Positions 57,301-62,082 of a stretch of 64,000 bases of DNA are shown here, piece after piece; within the stretch, counting starts at the first letter, position 1; every line of letters begins with the position of its first letter. Source of the stretch: Rhabdophis nuchalis (taxonomy: Eukaryota; Chordata; Lepidosauria; Squamata; Natricidae); NCBI GenBank assembly GCA_039707465.1, contig CM077645.1, positions 63,268,850 to 63,332,849 of the forward strand, in the 5' to 3' direction. The notes beneath the pieces are model-generated. The model saw nothing but the letters and a program-made list of their open reading frames with translations, searched no databases and was not told the origin of the DNA. Both the position numbers and the translations under genes were made by a program.

Positions 57301-59483
57301 ATATAAGAATTGGGAAGTCTGCCTGCCTCCATTGGGTTACACTGACTCAGGAATAATAATTTAGTGTGGCTTTTAGATATTTCTGCATTCATTTAGGCAG
57401 TTAAAATCAAAAAGTATCCCTATCTGTAGTTAAAATAAGCACTAATCAAACCCAGCAATTTTACCACAGAATAATGTAACTCTTTATATTTCCCTTTGCT
57501 GTTACATGTTGATTATGTTAATAGCACTTATAGCAATAGCACTTAGATTTATATATCAGTTCACAGTGCTTTACAGCCTTCTCTAAGCGGTTTACACAGT
57601 CAGCATATTGCTCCCACCTCAGAAAAATGGAAACAGTGGTGATTGTAGATCCCAGTGCAACCAGTATGGTGCAATGGTGCCCAGTGTCCACCTGAACACA
57701 TGCAGCGCAGGTGCACATGTACACAGCCTTACCTCCTGCAACGCCTCCGCAACGCTCCAGCTGCTCGTCGAAGCGTTGCACAGGTGCCGTACACGCTGTG
57801 TGCAGAAGCACTGAAGAGCTCAAATACAGGTTAAGGAGGACAGGCGGGTGGGCTCTCTGGAGCACTGTACCAGAATGGTACCTGGTGCTCCCGGGAGGCA
57901 CCAGTACACCCGTATCAAGGCGTACCTCCTGCAACCCACCACTGGATGGAAGAATGAGTCAACCTTGAGCCTGGTGAGATTTGAACTGCCAAACCTCAGG
58001 CAGCCGGCAGTAGTAGCCTGCAATACTGAACTCTAACCACTGCGCCACCACGTTTCCTTCGAGTCCCCTTAATTAAAAAAATCATACAGCTCCAAGCACC
58101 AAGGCCAGGATACGGGACCTCACCTCATTACATGAATGCATTCAGGTTCCTTGGTGAAGCTGTAAGCGTAACCACTGGAAGTTGTGCCGAAGTCAACAGC
58201 CACCACAACAAGAAATGTCTGCTCCTCGGCATCGTTTGCATCTGAGTCCTTCTGTCCAAAGAACAGAAATGGGATGGTTCAAGAAGGAGTTGTAAACATG
58301 AATGGCTCTGTTTGATTCTCCTTTGATACAGTTCAGGAGCTGAAGACTGGAATGATTTGCTAACAAAGCTGACCTTTTAAACAATAATGTTGCAATGTTT
58401 TTGAAATAATAATTATGTGCCATGAAATCATCTTTGACTCCTAGCAACCACATAGATTTTCATGATGGTGATGATGGTGATGATAATGATGATTTGGTTA
58501 TATTGACTAGGGATTTCCAGAGCTGAAATCTAATACATTTATAAAATATTAGGTTGGAGAAAGCTAATACACATAGCCCTCAATTTACTATCACAATTGA
58601 GCCCAATATTTAGTTTATTAGTTTATTACGAATTTATATACCGCCCTATTCTCCCGGGTGGGACTCAGGGCGGTGCACAGAAAAGATAAAACCCATAACA
58701 AGTAAAACAATATAAAATTGAATTAAATAATTAAACTCTGTGCTAAAATAGTTTAAAATTATTAAAATTAAAATTATTCATTAATCTATCTATGTCAGGC
58801 CAGCCAGGTGGAAGAAATGTGTTTTAAGTGCCCGGCGGAAGAGGCGTAGGTCCGTGATGGTTCGGATGTCGGCGGGAGGTCGTTCCAGAGGTCCGGACCC
58901 GCCACAGGGAAGGCCCGTCCCCTGGTGGTCGCCAGCCGGCATTGACCGGCAGACGGCACCCGGAGAAGGCCCTCTCTGTGGGAGCGGACAGGTCGATGGG
59001 AGGTATGTGGTAGGATGCGGTCTTGCATCCTACTGTTGGAAAGTGAGACATTAAGTGAATTTTGCCATTTTATGCCCTTTCTTGCCACCATTGTTAAGTG
59101 AATCACTGCAGGTGTTACGTTGGTAACATGGTTGTCAGTGAATCTGGCTTCCCCATTGACATTGCTTGCCAGAAGGTTGCAGACTGTGATCACATGACCC
59201 CAAGACCCTGCAACTGTCATTAATATGAGTCAGCCAAGCATCTGAATTTTCATCACGTGACCACGAAGAAACCACAATGGGTCATTAAATATGAATGATG
59301 GTCATAAGTTGCATTTTTCAGTGCCATTGCAACTTTGAACGGTCACTAAATGAACCATTGCAAGTCGAGGGCTACCTGTATAGGTGATAAATCTTACCGC
59401 AATGTGGGAAGGAGACAAGGGTGTGATTCCTGGATCTCCTAAACTTCTTGCTGGAGATGCATAGGCAGATGTTGAAACTGCAT
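16350..59483 (-). CDS. HSPA12A: HSPA12A, atypical Hsp70-family protein (exons 2-12, 5' end outside window)
   Basis: HSPA12A is a divergent Hsp70-like protein with an actin/Hsp70-type ATPase fold and no classical substrate-binding domain; in mammals it is cytosolic and brain-enriched. Eleven coding exons on the minus strand join in frame to about 661 codons, against 675 in the human protein as I remember it; only the short first coding exon is absent. Visible landmarks in order are phosphate-1 ([14 protein letters not shown], exon 3), a connect-1-like segment ([13 protein letters not shown], exon 7), phosphate-2 ([13 protein letters not shown], exon 9), the adenosine motif ([15 protein letters not shown]) and a connect-2-like segment ([11 protein letters not shown]), both in exon 12, ending GIDFLNY-stop. 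Every intron has GT and AG ends. Introns are filled with transposons but none interrupts an exon. The paralogue HSPA12B is the only realistic alternative; the [16 protein letters not shown] stretch in exon 2 and the C-terminus favour HSPA12A. Confidence 0.96.
17060..17194. mobile_element. Palindromic hAT MITE in HSPA12A intron 11
   Basis: 135 bp, starts caggggtaggcaaactttgc, exact duplication atctagtc at 17052-17059 and 17195-17202. Its edge is 75 bp upstream of the exon 12 acceptor. Confidence 0.92.
17380..17575. mobile_element. hAT MITE in HSPA12A intron 11
   Basis: 196 bp, from cagaggtagtcaac to gttgactatcactg, exact 8-bp duplication atctcaac at 17372-17379 and 17576-17583. Confidence 0.9.
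17734..17819. repeat. 86-nt near-perfect hairpin in HSPA12A intron 11
   Basis: Arms 17734-17773 and 17780-17819 are 40-nt inverted repeats with one mismatch around the 6-nt loop tgttta. It lies 69 bp past the exon 11 donor. No clear target duplication, so it could be a tiny MITE or another kind of hairpin. Confidence 0.8.
17889..17992 (-). CDS. HSPA12A: HSPA12A exon 11
   Basis: 104 nt, acceptor tttttgcag before TGTGGA, donor CATCTCA followed by gtaggt. It encodes [20 protein letters not shown] and [14 protein letters not shown]. The donor was fixed by phase: joining A with GT of exon 12 gives EHLSEIFDKPE, whereas using the GT four bases further on creates a stop. The donor is weaker than the others because of A at the last exon position. 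Confidence 0.92.
17993..19141. other. HSPA12A intron 10, anonymous part
   Basis: Intronic sequence between exon 11 and the TA-flanked element. No recognised repeat or conserved peptide. Confidence 0.5.
19144..20494. mobile_element. TA-flanked DNA element containing three 337-bp tandem units
   Basis: Terminal inverted repeats begin ctgtatttttcagagtataa on the left and end ttatactcagaaaaatacgg on the right; TA flanks both (19142-19143, 20495-20496). No transposase frame. The interior is dominated by the tandem array at 19211-20221. Intron 10 of HSPA12A. Confidence 0.78.
19211..20221. repeat. 337-bp tandem repeat, three units
   Basis: Units at 19211-19547, 19548-19884 and 19885-20221, with a partial fourth start. 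Units 2 and 3 look identical and unit 1 differs at about two positions, implying a very recent expansion or an assembly artefact. Confidence 0.92.
20561..20800. mobile_element. Tigger/pogo-like MITE
   Basis: 240 bp with terminal repeats cagtaatccctcgtttttcg and cgaaaaacgagggatcactg, flanked by TA on both sides. The CAGTnATCCCTCG terminus is typical of Tigger-like elements. 65 bp past the exon 10 donor. Confidence 0.8.
20866..21124 (-). CDS. HSPA12A: HSPA12A exon 10
   Basis: 259 nt, acceptor gtcatgcag before GCGGGC, donor AAAAGCAA followed by gtaagt. It encodes [40 protein letters not shown], then [20 protein letters not shown]. It is longer than its neighbours and fully open. A Tigger-like MITE lies 65 bp past the donor. 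Confidence 0.95.
21739..22165. mobile_element. hAT-related element made of several foldbacks, right end missing
   Basis: Starts cagggatggcgaacctgtgg. It contains two strong internal palindromes: cgccctccccaggctcc with its complement (21901-21948) and a pair centred near 22048 (tggccctacagacaaaccgg with its complement). No matching right end is visible. It lies in HSPA12A intron 9. Confidence 0.65.
22228..22332 (-). CDS. HSPA12A: HSPA12A exon 9, phosphate-2 loop
   Basis: 105 nt, acceptor gaattaatag before GTGACC, donor GCAACAG followed by gtaaaa. It encodes [20 protein letters not shown] and [14 protein letters not shown]. This is the phosphate-2 loop, with four glycines where I recall Ser-Gly-Gly-Gly in the human protein. 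A hAT foldback element ends about 60 bp past the donor. Confidence 0.95.
22600..22850 (+). mobile_element. Decayed L2-like LINE fragment
   Basis: Retains traces of the same C-terminal reverse-transcriptase region as the copy at 23087 (a [15 protein letters not shown] stretch and an LLWMPDA-like stretch), with stops and frameshifts. Confidence 0.45.
22851..22995 (+). repeat. tRNA-derived SINE with CR1-like tail
   Basis: A short tRNA-like head (gtggcctagatgtggagttc) followed by gggttggactaggtgacctg and caaggtcccttccaactctg, the 3' end shared with CR1 copies. A second, reverse copy is at 39062-39228. Confidence 0.65.
23087..23850 (+). mobile_element. L2-like LINE, C-terminal reverse-transcriptase fragment and 3' end
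   Basis: An open frame of about 190 codons (ending at 23670) covers the thumb/C-terminal part of an L2-clade reverse transcriptase: [60 protein letters not shown] and [11 protein letters not shown], ending [18 protein letters not shown] 3' UTR (gccgccccgagtccctttg) and an AAATA-rich tail follow. Upstream catalytic motifs are absent. It is in HSPA12A intron 8, antisense to the gene. Confidence 0.85.
23989..24006 (+). repeat. Poly-C tract
   Basis: About 18 consecutive C, broken only by the flanking tt and aa. Prone to sequencing length error. Confidence 0.9.
24850..25388 (+). mobile_element. L2-like LINE 3' end
   Basis: Contains the [24 protein letters not shown] frame-shifted C-terminus, then a long AT-rich 3' UTR ending gagccgccctgagtccc and aaataaactgaaactgaa. 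It differs in the UTR from the 23087 copy, so it is another subfamily. Confidence 0.7.
25574..25660 (-). CDS. HSPA12A: HSPA12A exon 8
   Basis: 87 nt, acceptor gccactag before CAAAAG, donor GAGGAAG followed by gtagta. It encodes [20 protein letters not shown] and EIWSELEE, a basic then acidic insertion between connect-1 and phosphate-2. The first codon is completed by the last G of exon 7. Confidence 0.94.
26339..26578 (+). repeat. tRNA-derived SINE with (ATTGCT) tail
   Basis: tRNA-like head ggtgcagtggttagagtgca with box B ggcagttcgaatctca, then gactctgtaaaccccctta and the agtgctattgcc end. Same family as 424-668. Confidence 0.78.
27001..27545 (-). mobile_element. Possible LTR-retroelement fragment
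   Basis: On the minus strand a Glu/Ser-rich open frame of 66 codons (27337-27537) runs into about 330 bp of non-coding sequence that ends ...agccggggaca. This looks like the 3' end of a coding region followed by an LTR, but I see no second LTR, primer-binding site or protease/integrase motif, so the call is weak. Confidence 0.3.
27614..27658 (+). repeat. (AAAT)n microsatellite
   Basis: Eleven consecutive AAAT units. Confidence 0.95.
27976..28790 (-). mobile_element. Cluster of CR1/L3-like LINE 3' ends, minus orientation
   Basis: Three 3' ends lie head to tail: a 40-bp stub with an (ACAAT)3 tail at 27976, a longer copy at about 28027-28507 whose minus frame encodes [20 protein letters not shown] onward, and a more diverged copy at 28508-28790. 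The third begins abruptly at the 3' UTR, so it is an earlier insertion or a template jump. Confidence 0.82.
28952..29123 (-). CDS. HSPA12A: HSPA12A exon 7, connect-1 region
   Basis: 172 nt, acceptor tctcacag before GCAGGT, donor CACCAG followed by gtacca. It encodes [20 protein letters not shown], continues [20 protein letters not shown] and ends GFTP plus one nucleotide. EPEAASIY is the counterpart of the Hsp70 EPTAAAIAY connect motif. The segment after the motif ([15 protein letters not shown]) is more divergent. Confidence 0.95.
29188..29588. mobile_element. CAGGTAG-type MITE, interrupted by a palindromic hAT MITE
   Basis: From caggtacttcttgatttgc to the matching gatacctg, with TA on each side (29186-29187, 29589-29590). 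The hAT MITE at 29406-29511 is inserted in it with its own duplication, giving a clear relative age. Confidence 0.75.
29406..29511. mobile_element. Palindromic hAT MITE, shortened centre
   Basis: 106 bp; arms identical to those of 1402-1536 but the ccagcc centre is deleted. Exact duplication acttaaga at 29398-29405 and 29512-29519. Confidence 0.92.
29831..30362 (+). mobile_element. CR1/L3-like LINE 3' end
   Basis: Encodes [20 protein letters not shown] through [16 protein letters not shown] without a break, then 3' UTR and an attatattgtattgta tail. It interrupts the surrounding hAT element. Confidence 0.9.
30400..30765 (-). pseudogene. Coding-like coiled-coil fragment with in-frame stops
   Basis: On the minus strand one frame reads [20 protein letters not shown], then [30 protein letters not shown] and [20 protein letters not shown]. 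It is heptad-like and rich in Gln, Glu, Lys and Arg, as in a coiled-coil C-terminus. Three TAG codons interrupt it (near 30752, 30690 and 30597). The parent gene is not recognised. Transposon capture of a host exon or an old retrocopy are both possible. Confidence 0.4.
31318..31453. mobile_element. Palindromic hAT MITE (foldback)
   Basis: 136 bp, exact duplication atttaccc at 31310-31317 and 31454-31461. HSPA12A intron 6. Confidence 0.92.
31462..33786. other. HSPA12A intron 6, anonymous part with CA/GT tracts
   Basis: AT-rich intronic sequence. A GT/CA inverted tract lies near 32605-32680 and a (CA)n tract near 33330-33370. No supported gene. Confidence 0.5.
33787..34133. mobile_element. CAGGTAG-type MITE
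   Basis: From caggcactcctcgacttacg to aagtcaagaactacctg; well-preserved terminal repeats. TA precedes it (33785-33786), but the right flank is TC. Confidence 0.72.
34219..34438. mobile_element. hAT MITE
   Basis: Terminal repeats ggggtccccaacctccagg and aggttggggaccactg. Its right edge touches the target duplication of the next element, so the two inserted next to each other. Confidence 0.65.
34447..34793. mobile_element. hAT element with GGGCCGCGTACTGGTGCCGG left end
   Basis: 347 bp, from caggggtcctcaacccctgg to aggttggggacctctg; exact 8-bp duplication gtctaaac at 34439-34446 and 34794-34801. GC-rich interior. Same family as 37605-37942; the ends resemble mammalian Charlie/MER1-type hATs. 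Confidence 0.92.
34802..36364. other. HSPA12A intron 6, anonymous part
   Basis: AT-rich, with a (GT)n tract at about 36052-36074. Nothing else recognised. Confidence 0.5.
36365..36660 (+). mobile_element. Decayed CR1-like LINE fragment
   Basis: Retains the words for [20 protein letters not shown] and [15 protein letters not shown] stretches, with many substitutions compared with the copy at 46861. Confidence 0.6.
37330..37510. mobile_element. Half hAT element related to 4441-4691
   Basis: Shares the gcctgggtcgctgccagttcc stretch and the right end aaaccgataggaactcac. The left end is unclear. Confidence 0.5.
37605..37942. mobile_element. hAT element, sister copy of 34447-34793
   Basis: 338 bp, from caggggtccccaaccaccgg to aggttggggacccctg; exact duplication atgtaaag at 37597-37604 and 37943-37950. 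Confidence 0.93.
37951..39061. other. HSPA12A intron 6, anonymous part
   Basis: No recognised repeat. A short minus frame at 38439-38845 has no splice context or family resemblance that I can support. Confidence 0.45.
39062..39228 (-). repeat. tRNA-derived SINE with CR1-like tail, minus orientation
   Basis: Reverse copy of the 22851-22995 SINE; contains ttaacagagttggaaggg at its tail end and the tRNA-like head at its right. Confidence 0.7.
39811..40213 (+). repeat. About 80-bp minisatellite, five units
   Basis: Units begin near 39817, 39897, 39978 and at similar spacing after; each contains cctcctgggaccaaaaatgg and atgcctagttttgggcctag. Units differ by a few percent. Confidence 0.88.
40405..41095 (-). 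mobile_element. CR1/L3-like LINE 3' end with (ACAAT)n tail, minus orientation
   Basis: The tail is about nine ACAAT units at 40405-40462. The minus frames encode the same C-terminal CR1 segment ([20 protein letters not shown] onward), with a frameshift near 40763. It is inserted in the dispersed repeat at 39392-41199. Confidence 0.9.
41204..41608. mobile_element. CAGGTAG-type MITE
   Basis: Left end taggtagtccttgaattatg and right end aacttgaggattacttg; moderately decayed. Confidence 0.6.
41952..42068 (-). CDS. HSPA12A: HSPA12A exon 6
   Basis: 117 nt (39 codons, phase 0 at both ends), acceptor attttag before GAACTG, donor TACAAG followed by gtaagg. It encodes [20 protein letters not shown], then [19 protein letters not shown]. 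The IT-VPAIW stretch is the family's counterpart of the ITVPAYF strand of Hsp70. The last codon is AAG (Lys), whereas I recall Gln in the human protein. Confidence 0.95.
42229..42669. mobile_element. hAT element with foldback interior
   Basis: 441 bp, right end aaaaaggttcaccatcactg matching the left end of 2354; exact 8-bp duplication gcctagat at 42221-42228 and 42670-42677. The interior repeats ctccccaggcttcaggaaag. Its edge is 161 bp upstream of the exon 6 acceptor. Confidence 0.88.
42678..43765. other. HSPA12A intron 5, anonymous part
   Basis: AT-rich with several poly-T or poly-A runs. No supported feature. Confidence 0.5.
43766..44275 (+). mobile_element. CR1-like LINE 3' end split by a hAT element
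   Basis: Encodes [20 protein letters not shown] and [17 protein letters not shown], then is interrupted by the insertion at 43909-44189 and resumes with the 3' UTR (attagactagaaaatcacca). Confidence 0.8.
43909..44189. mobile_element. hAT element inside a CR1 3' end
   Basis: 281 bp, from cagtgatggctaacctttt to gattcaccatcacag; duplication gtataggg and gtatagcg (one mismatch) at 43901-43908 and 44190-44197. Confidence 0.85.
44276..45565. other. HSPA12A intron 5, mostly anonymous
   Basis: A possible old LINE remnant near 44730-44880 encodes [20 protein letters not shown], loosely like the L2 C-terminus. Otherwise nothing recognised. Confidence 0.4.
45566..45857. mobile_element. hAT element with CAGAGGTGGTATTCAG end
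   Basis: 292 bp, right end gaattccaccactg; exact 8-bp duplication atttatac at 45558-45565 and 45858-45865. The aaccggtag interior words are shared with 2517-3005. Confidence 0.9.
45866..46596. other. HSPA12A intron 5, anonymous part next to exon 5
   Basis: No recognised repeat. Confidence 0.5.
46597..46701 (-). CDS. HSPA12A: HSPA12A exon 5
   Basis: 105 nt (35 codons, phase 0 at both ends), acceptor ttcttcttcag, donor TTAAAG followed by gtaaaa. It encodes [20 protein letters not shown] and a conserved helical stretch ending [11 protein letters not shown]1 LINE copy in the same orientation lies 160 bp upstream of the acceptor. Confidence 0.94.
46861..48090 (-). mobile_element. CR1/L3-like LINE with 376-codon open reverse-transcriptase frame
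   Basis: The minus-strand frame 48081-46951 encodes a reverse-transcriptase fragment with motif A ([13 protein letters not shown]), motif B ([16 protein letters not shown]) and motif C as FTDDTKLAG, followed by the thumb and the conserved C-terminus ending SHLSEMV. The 3' UTR follows and ends in an (ACAAT)n tail at 46861-46890. The copy is 5'-truncated, so the endonuclease and ORF1 are missing. It lies in HSPA12A intron 4, in the same orientation as the gene, 160 bp from the exon 5 acceptor. The open frame suggests a recent insertion. It cannot be autonomous. Confidence 0.93.
48112..48506 (-). mobile_element. L2-like LINE 3' end, minus orientation
   Basis: Starts tttatataccgccctattc (3' UTR) and continues into the decayed C-terminal coding region. 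Nearly the same as 58612-59035. Confidence 0.78.
48741..48955. mobile_element. CAGGTAG-type MITE, right half
   Basis: Contains cagaaggtcgctaaaggtg and the right end aatcaaggactacctg. The left half is absent. Confidence 0.6.
49170..49395. mobile_element. CAGGTAG-type MITE, decayed
   Basis: Left end atgtaatcctcaatttacaa and internal ttatgaccaattgccaagtg; the right end is lost. Confidence 0.5.
49653..49787. mobile_element. Palindromic hAT MITE (foldback)
   Basis: 135 bp, exact duplication gtttagag at 49645-49652 and 49788-49795. HSPA12A intron 4. Confidence 0.92.
50162..50348 (-). CDS. HSPA12A: HSPA12A exon 4
   Basis: 187 nt, acceptor tgttctag before GCGATGG, donor ACCAGT followed by gtaagt (close to consensus). 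It encodes [20 protein letters not shown], then [20 protein letters not shown] and the [10 protein letters not shown] end, all close to the mammalian protein. A palindromic hAT MITE lies 75 bp upstream of the acceptor. Confidence 0.95.
50424..50558. mobile_element. Palindromic hAT MITE upstream of exon 4
   Basis: 135 bp, exact duplication atttaatc at 50416-50423 and 50559-50566. Its near edge is 75 bp upstream of the exon 4 acceptor, on the intron 3 side. Confidence 0.92.
50567..51103. other. HSPA12A intron 3, anonymous part
   Basis: No recognised feature. Confidence 0.5.
51104..51455 (+). repeat. Sauria-type SINE
   Basis: Head ccgtggctcagtggctaaga with box B gcagttcaaatccc, middle catgctggccacatgaccac, and tail aacctttacctttac. 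Better preserved than the copy at 5048. Confidence 0.9.
51456..52302. other. HSPA12A intron 3, anonymous part
   Basis: No recognised feature apart from short homopolymer runs near 51821-51838. Confidence 0.5.
52311..52445. mobile_element. Palindromic hAT MITE (foldback)
   Basis: 135 bp, exact duplication cttcagac at 52303-52310 and 52446-52453. Confidence 0.93.
53019..53082. mobile_element. Minimal 64-bp relative of the palindromic hAT MITE
   Basis: From caggggtctccaacgttggc to gttggagactctg, with duplication acttaagt and acttaggt (one mismatch). Most of the second arm is deleted. Confidence 0.82.
53350..54137 (+). mobile_element. L1-type retroposon with ORF1 sequence only (HAL1-like)
   Basis: Flanked by an exact 19-bp duplication (53331-53349 and 54138-54156). 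The left part encodes the C-terminal half of an L1 ORF1 protein: [54 protein letters not shown], then, after a frameshift near 53640, [20 protein letters not shown] and [15 protein letters not shown]. About 280 bp of non-coding 3' sequence follows, with AATAAA at 54098-54103 and a poly-A run into GA repeats. No ORF2 (endonuclease or reverse transcriptase) sequence is visible. The first residues of the apparent frame are target-site sequence, not element. Confidence 0.8.
54540..55115 (+). mobile_element. Decayed CR1-like LINE 3' end with a half MITE insertion
   Basis: Shares [24 protein letters not shown] and [22 protein letters not shown] words with the other CR1 copies, with frameshifts. At about 54985-55050 it is interrupted by one arm of the palindromic hAT MITE (gggttcccaaacttggcaac), then the LINE 3' UTR resumes. 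Confidence 0.72.
55116..57532. other. HSPA12A intron 3, anonymous part
   Basis: AT-rich. A decayed CAGGTAG-type MITE end is visible at about 56876-56960. No supported gene. Confidence 0.5.
57533..58058 (-). repeat. tRNA-derived SINE interrupted by a hAT element
   Basis: The tail half is at 57533-57633 (caatagcacttagatttata) and the tRNA-like head at 57945-58058 (ctctaaccactgcgccacc). The hAT insertion lies between. Confidence 0.8.
57634..57944. mobile_element. hAT element nested in a SINE
   Basis: 311 bp, from cagtggtgattgtagatcc to tgcaacccaccactg. The flanks aatggaaa and gatggaag agree at 6 of 8 positions. Confidence 0.72.
58124..58251 (-). CDS. HSPA12A: HSPA12A exon 3, phosphate-1 loop
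   Basis: 128 nt, acceptor tttggacag, donor ATGAG followed by gtgagg. It encodes [16 protein letters not shown], then [14 protein letters not shown], the phosphate-1 nucleotide-binding loop of the Hsp70/actin fold, and ends at ECIHVMR. The last codon is completed by the first G of exon 4, giving the expected [10 protein letters not shown] across the junction. Confidence 0.95.
58571..59378. mobile_element. CAGGTAG-type MITE split by an L2 insertion, next to exon 2
   Basis: Left end cacatagccctcaatttac and right end caagtcgagggctacctg, with TA on both sides (58569-58570, 59379-59380). The L2 3' end at 58612-59035 is inserted in it. The right edge is only 19 bp from exon 2 of HSPA12A. Confidence 0.78.
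58612..59035 (-). mobile_element. L2-like LINE 3' end nested in a MITE
   Basis: The minus strand encodes [40 protein letters not shown] and [13 protein letters not shown], then the 3' UTR (caccgccctgagtcccacc). Confidence 0.85.
59398..59483 (-). CDS. HSPA12A: HSPA12A exon 2
   Basis: 86 nt. The acceptor is ctttcag before ATGCAG and the donor is GCG followed by gtaaga. It encodes [16 protein letters not shown] and PSHIA, the low-complexity N-terminal segment before the ATPase core. It starts in phase 1 (one nucleotide comes from the missing exon 1) and ends in phase 0. The first visible ATG at the boundary is out of frame and is not the start codon. A transposon ends 19 bp beyond the donor. 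Confidence 0.93.
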
Positions 59484-59911
59484 CTGAAAGAAATTGGAGG
59501 CGTTTAATGAACTTGGTATCTTTCAAAGAGCATGAACGGGCATCCAAAAGGGCATTCATTCACATTGCCAAGTTGGTTCAGAGCCAGAGAATAGCCAAAG
59601 CAATGCACATAACAATCTTCTGCACTACTTATTTCAGTCATTAATGCCATGGTCATTTAAAATTTAAATGCCATTCTTCTAACCAAGAATAAATTGGACT
59701 ATTCATTTTGACTAAGCCCCTAAGGGTAGATACAGTATGTGGGTATGTCTCTCCCCGCCCTCCATTCCATCTTCTTTTCTTCAGGAGTTTGGGTTAAATT
59801 CCAAGATGCTTGGTAACTTATGACTATTTAATTATATTCAGGCAGAAATAAAGGTTGTTAATATTGGCTAATGTGGCAACATAAAATATAAACAAAGCAA
59901 ATTATATAGAA
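59484..59911. other. HSPA12A intron 1, anonymous part
   Basis: Upstream of exon 2. No CpG island or first exon visible here. Confidence 0.5.
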
Positions 59912-60672
59912 TACTAGCAGTTCCCGGCCACGGTTGCTGTGGTCCAGTCTGATTAAATGGCCAACCAATCTGTGTGTAGATCTACACCTGCACACACAAA
60001 CACGTACACACAACTACTGTATAACCCCCAACTGACCTACCTACTGTATTTCTCCCCTCCATCCCTCTAGCTACCTACCTACCTACTGTATTTTCCCCCT
60101 CTCTCTATCCCTCTACCTACCTACCTACTGTATTTCTCCCTCTATCCCTCTACCTACCTACCTACCTACCTACCTACTGTATTTCCCCCCTCTCTCTATC
60201 CCTCTACCTACCTACTGTATTTCTCCCTCTCTATCCCTCTACCTACCTACCGACCTACTATATTTCTCCCTCTACCTACCTACCTACCTACCTACCTACC
60301 TACCTACCTACCTACCTACTGCATTTCTCCCTCCCTCTCTCTATTCCTATAGCTGCCTACCTACCTACCTTGATTCAAGGTAGTATTTCTCCTTGAATCT
60401 TATGGACAGAGTATTTTATGTCATAAAGGATGACATAATACCTGTGGCCCACTGCTCTCTCTGTACCCATCTACCTATCTTTTTAACAAATTTTTACATT
60501 TCCGTTGCGTGTACCTGGCAAGGGTGTGACATCTACACAATCTATATATATCATTGGTGCCATATGTCCAAGGAACGTTGTGTGAAAACTTGGAAGCGAT
60601 CGGTGCAGTACTTTCGGAGATTAGTGGTTTTGAACAAACTCTTGTTACATTTTTATTTATATTTATATAGAT
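59912..60672 (+). mobile_element. Unclassified dispersed repeat, copy 2, with pyrimidine arrays
   Basis: Starts tactagcagttcccggccac, contains (CTAC)n arrays with ctgtatttctccc interruptions at about 60028-60370, and ends with tcggtgcagtactttcggag and the tttatttatatttatatag terminus. Shares both ends with 39392-41199 but lacks its minisatellite and CR1. Confidence 0.65.
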
Positions 60673-61732
60673 AAAAGGATGCAGACCAAATGGGTTGCCC
60701 TGCTGGCTCAAAAGGCAGAGAGCATATGCCAATGATTCAAACCATATCAGGCAACTGTCAACAGAGGATGCAGCTCTTCCTTGAGGCTTCCAATTGTGCA
60801 TCTTGACAAAGATAGGAATTAGGAGAAATATCTTGTTCCGTAATTGCTATTATGCTAGAAGCAAGGGGCCCATTTTTTTCTCCAGCTTACAAAGGCAGCC
60901 TCTCCTTAAAGCAATTGCTTTTGTTTAGTCAGGGAATGAGCTGAGAAATCAAAATATATTTCTTGTCTCCCTATTATTTTCTAGGGATATATAGATTGGC
61001 TCTGATCTTTGAATGAGCCAACAGAAAATTAATTCGATTTTCCACTGTTTCATAGGCATCTGATAACATTCAACAATTCAATTTCCTTATTTTAGTTTGG
61101 AGATGTGATTTAATTCCAATATTTGATTGTATCCCCTTCAAAACAAGTCTCCAAATAAAGTTTTATGCATTTGTATTATTTTCACTTGGAAAGGAAGAAA
61201 CTGATTTGAGCTTGTTGAAATAGAATGTATTCTATGTTAGTTCATTCTAGCAAATATAGCAAGTTTCCTCTGAGTTTCCACGGTTACCACAATGAATCAC
61301 ACATCCTATAATCACAACAAGTGGTGTGGGGGGCTATTTAGTAAAATGCCATGTAAAGTAGTTGCATTCAAGAAATAAGCTTGCATAACAGCGATTATGC
61401 GCTTCCGTCTGGTTTGGTTTCTAGGTATTGGCCATCTGTATAGCAAAATATGAAACCAAATTAAGTTGGTTCACTTAAAAGTTTCCTGAAATGCCACGAA
61501 GACAAAAACACATTTTTCCTTTGTATAACAGCTCTTGGCTTCTATTTATTTTGCATTCATTTAAAAAGCTTTACAGTGCTTCTTTTGTTGCTCTTTAATG
61601 ACTTAGTATTCCAGGGTGAGTTATGTATGCAAGTTTCCCCAGATTCTTTCAACTCAAACGAACAAAACTTTCTCAACTTTCACTGACTTCCTTTTGTAGT
61701 AGGAGTTATAATGGCAAAAACCAAAATGCTGT
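60673..61732. other. HSPA12A intron 1, anonymous part
   Basis: No recognised feature. Confidence 0.5.
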
Positions 61733-61740
61733 ATAAAAAA

Positions 61741-62082
61741 AAGGTAAAGTAGTCCCTGCTGATTTTACTCCACCACTTGTTGCCAACTATAGGTGGCAGT
61801 GCTCATCTCTGGTTCAAGGTCATTGAGCCAGCGCTGTCCAAGGACATTTCCATGGTCATATCGCCAGCATGATGTCATGAAACGCTGTTACCTACCCACT
61901 GAAGTAGTACTTATTTATCTACTCGCATTTGCATGCTTTCAAATTGATAGGTTGGCAGCAGCTGGGGCAATGACAGGAGCTCATCCTGTCACATGGCGCT
62001 CAGGACTCAAACCTGGCCTGCCTGCTTTCCAGCCGACAAGCTGGAAAATTAGCATTTTCACCATCGAGCCATCACACTGCCA
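61741..62082 (-). repeat. Sauria-type SINE, minus orientation, diverged
   Basis: Minus-strand reading gives the catgctggcgatatgaccat middle, gtccttggacagcgctggc, and tail; the head (gtgtgatggctcgatggtga) lies at the right. More diverged than the other two copies. Confidence 0.7.
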
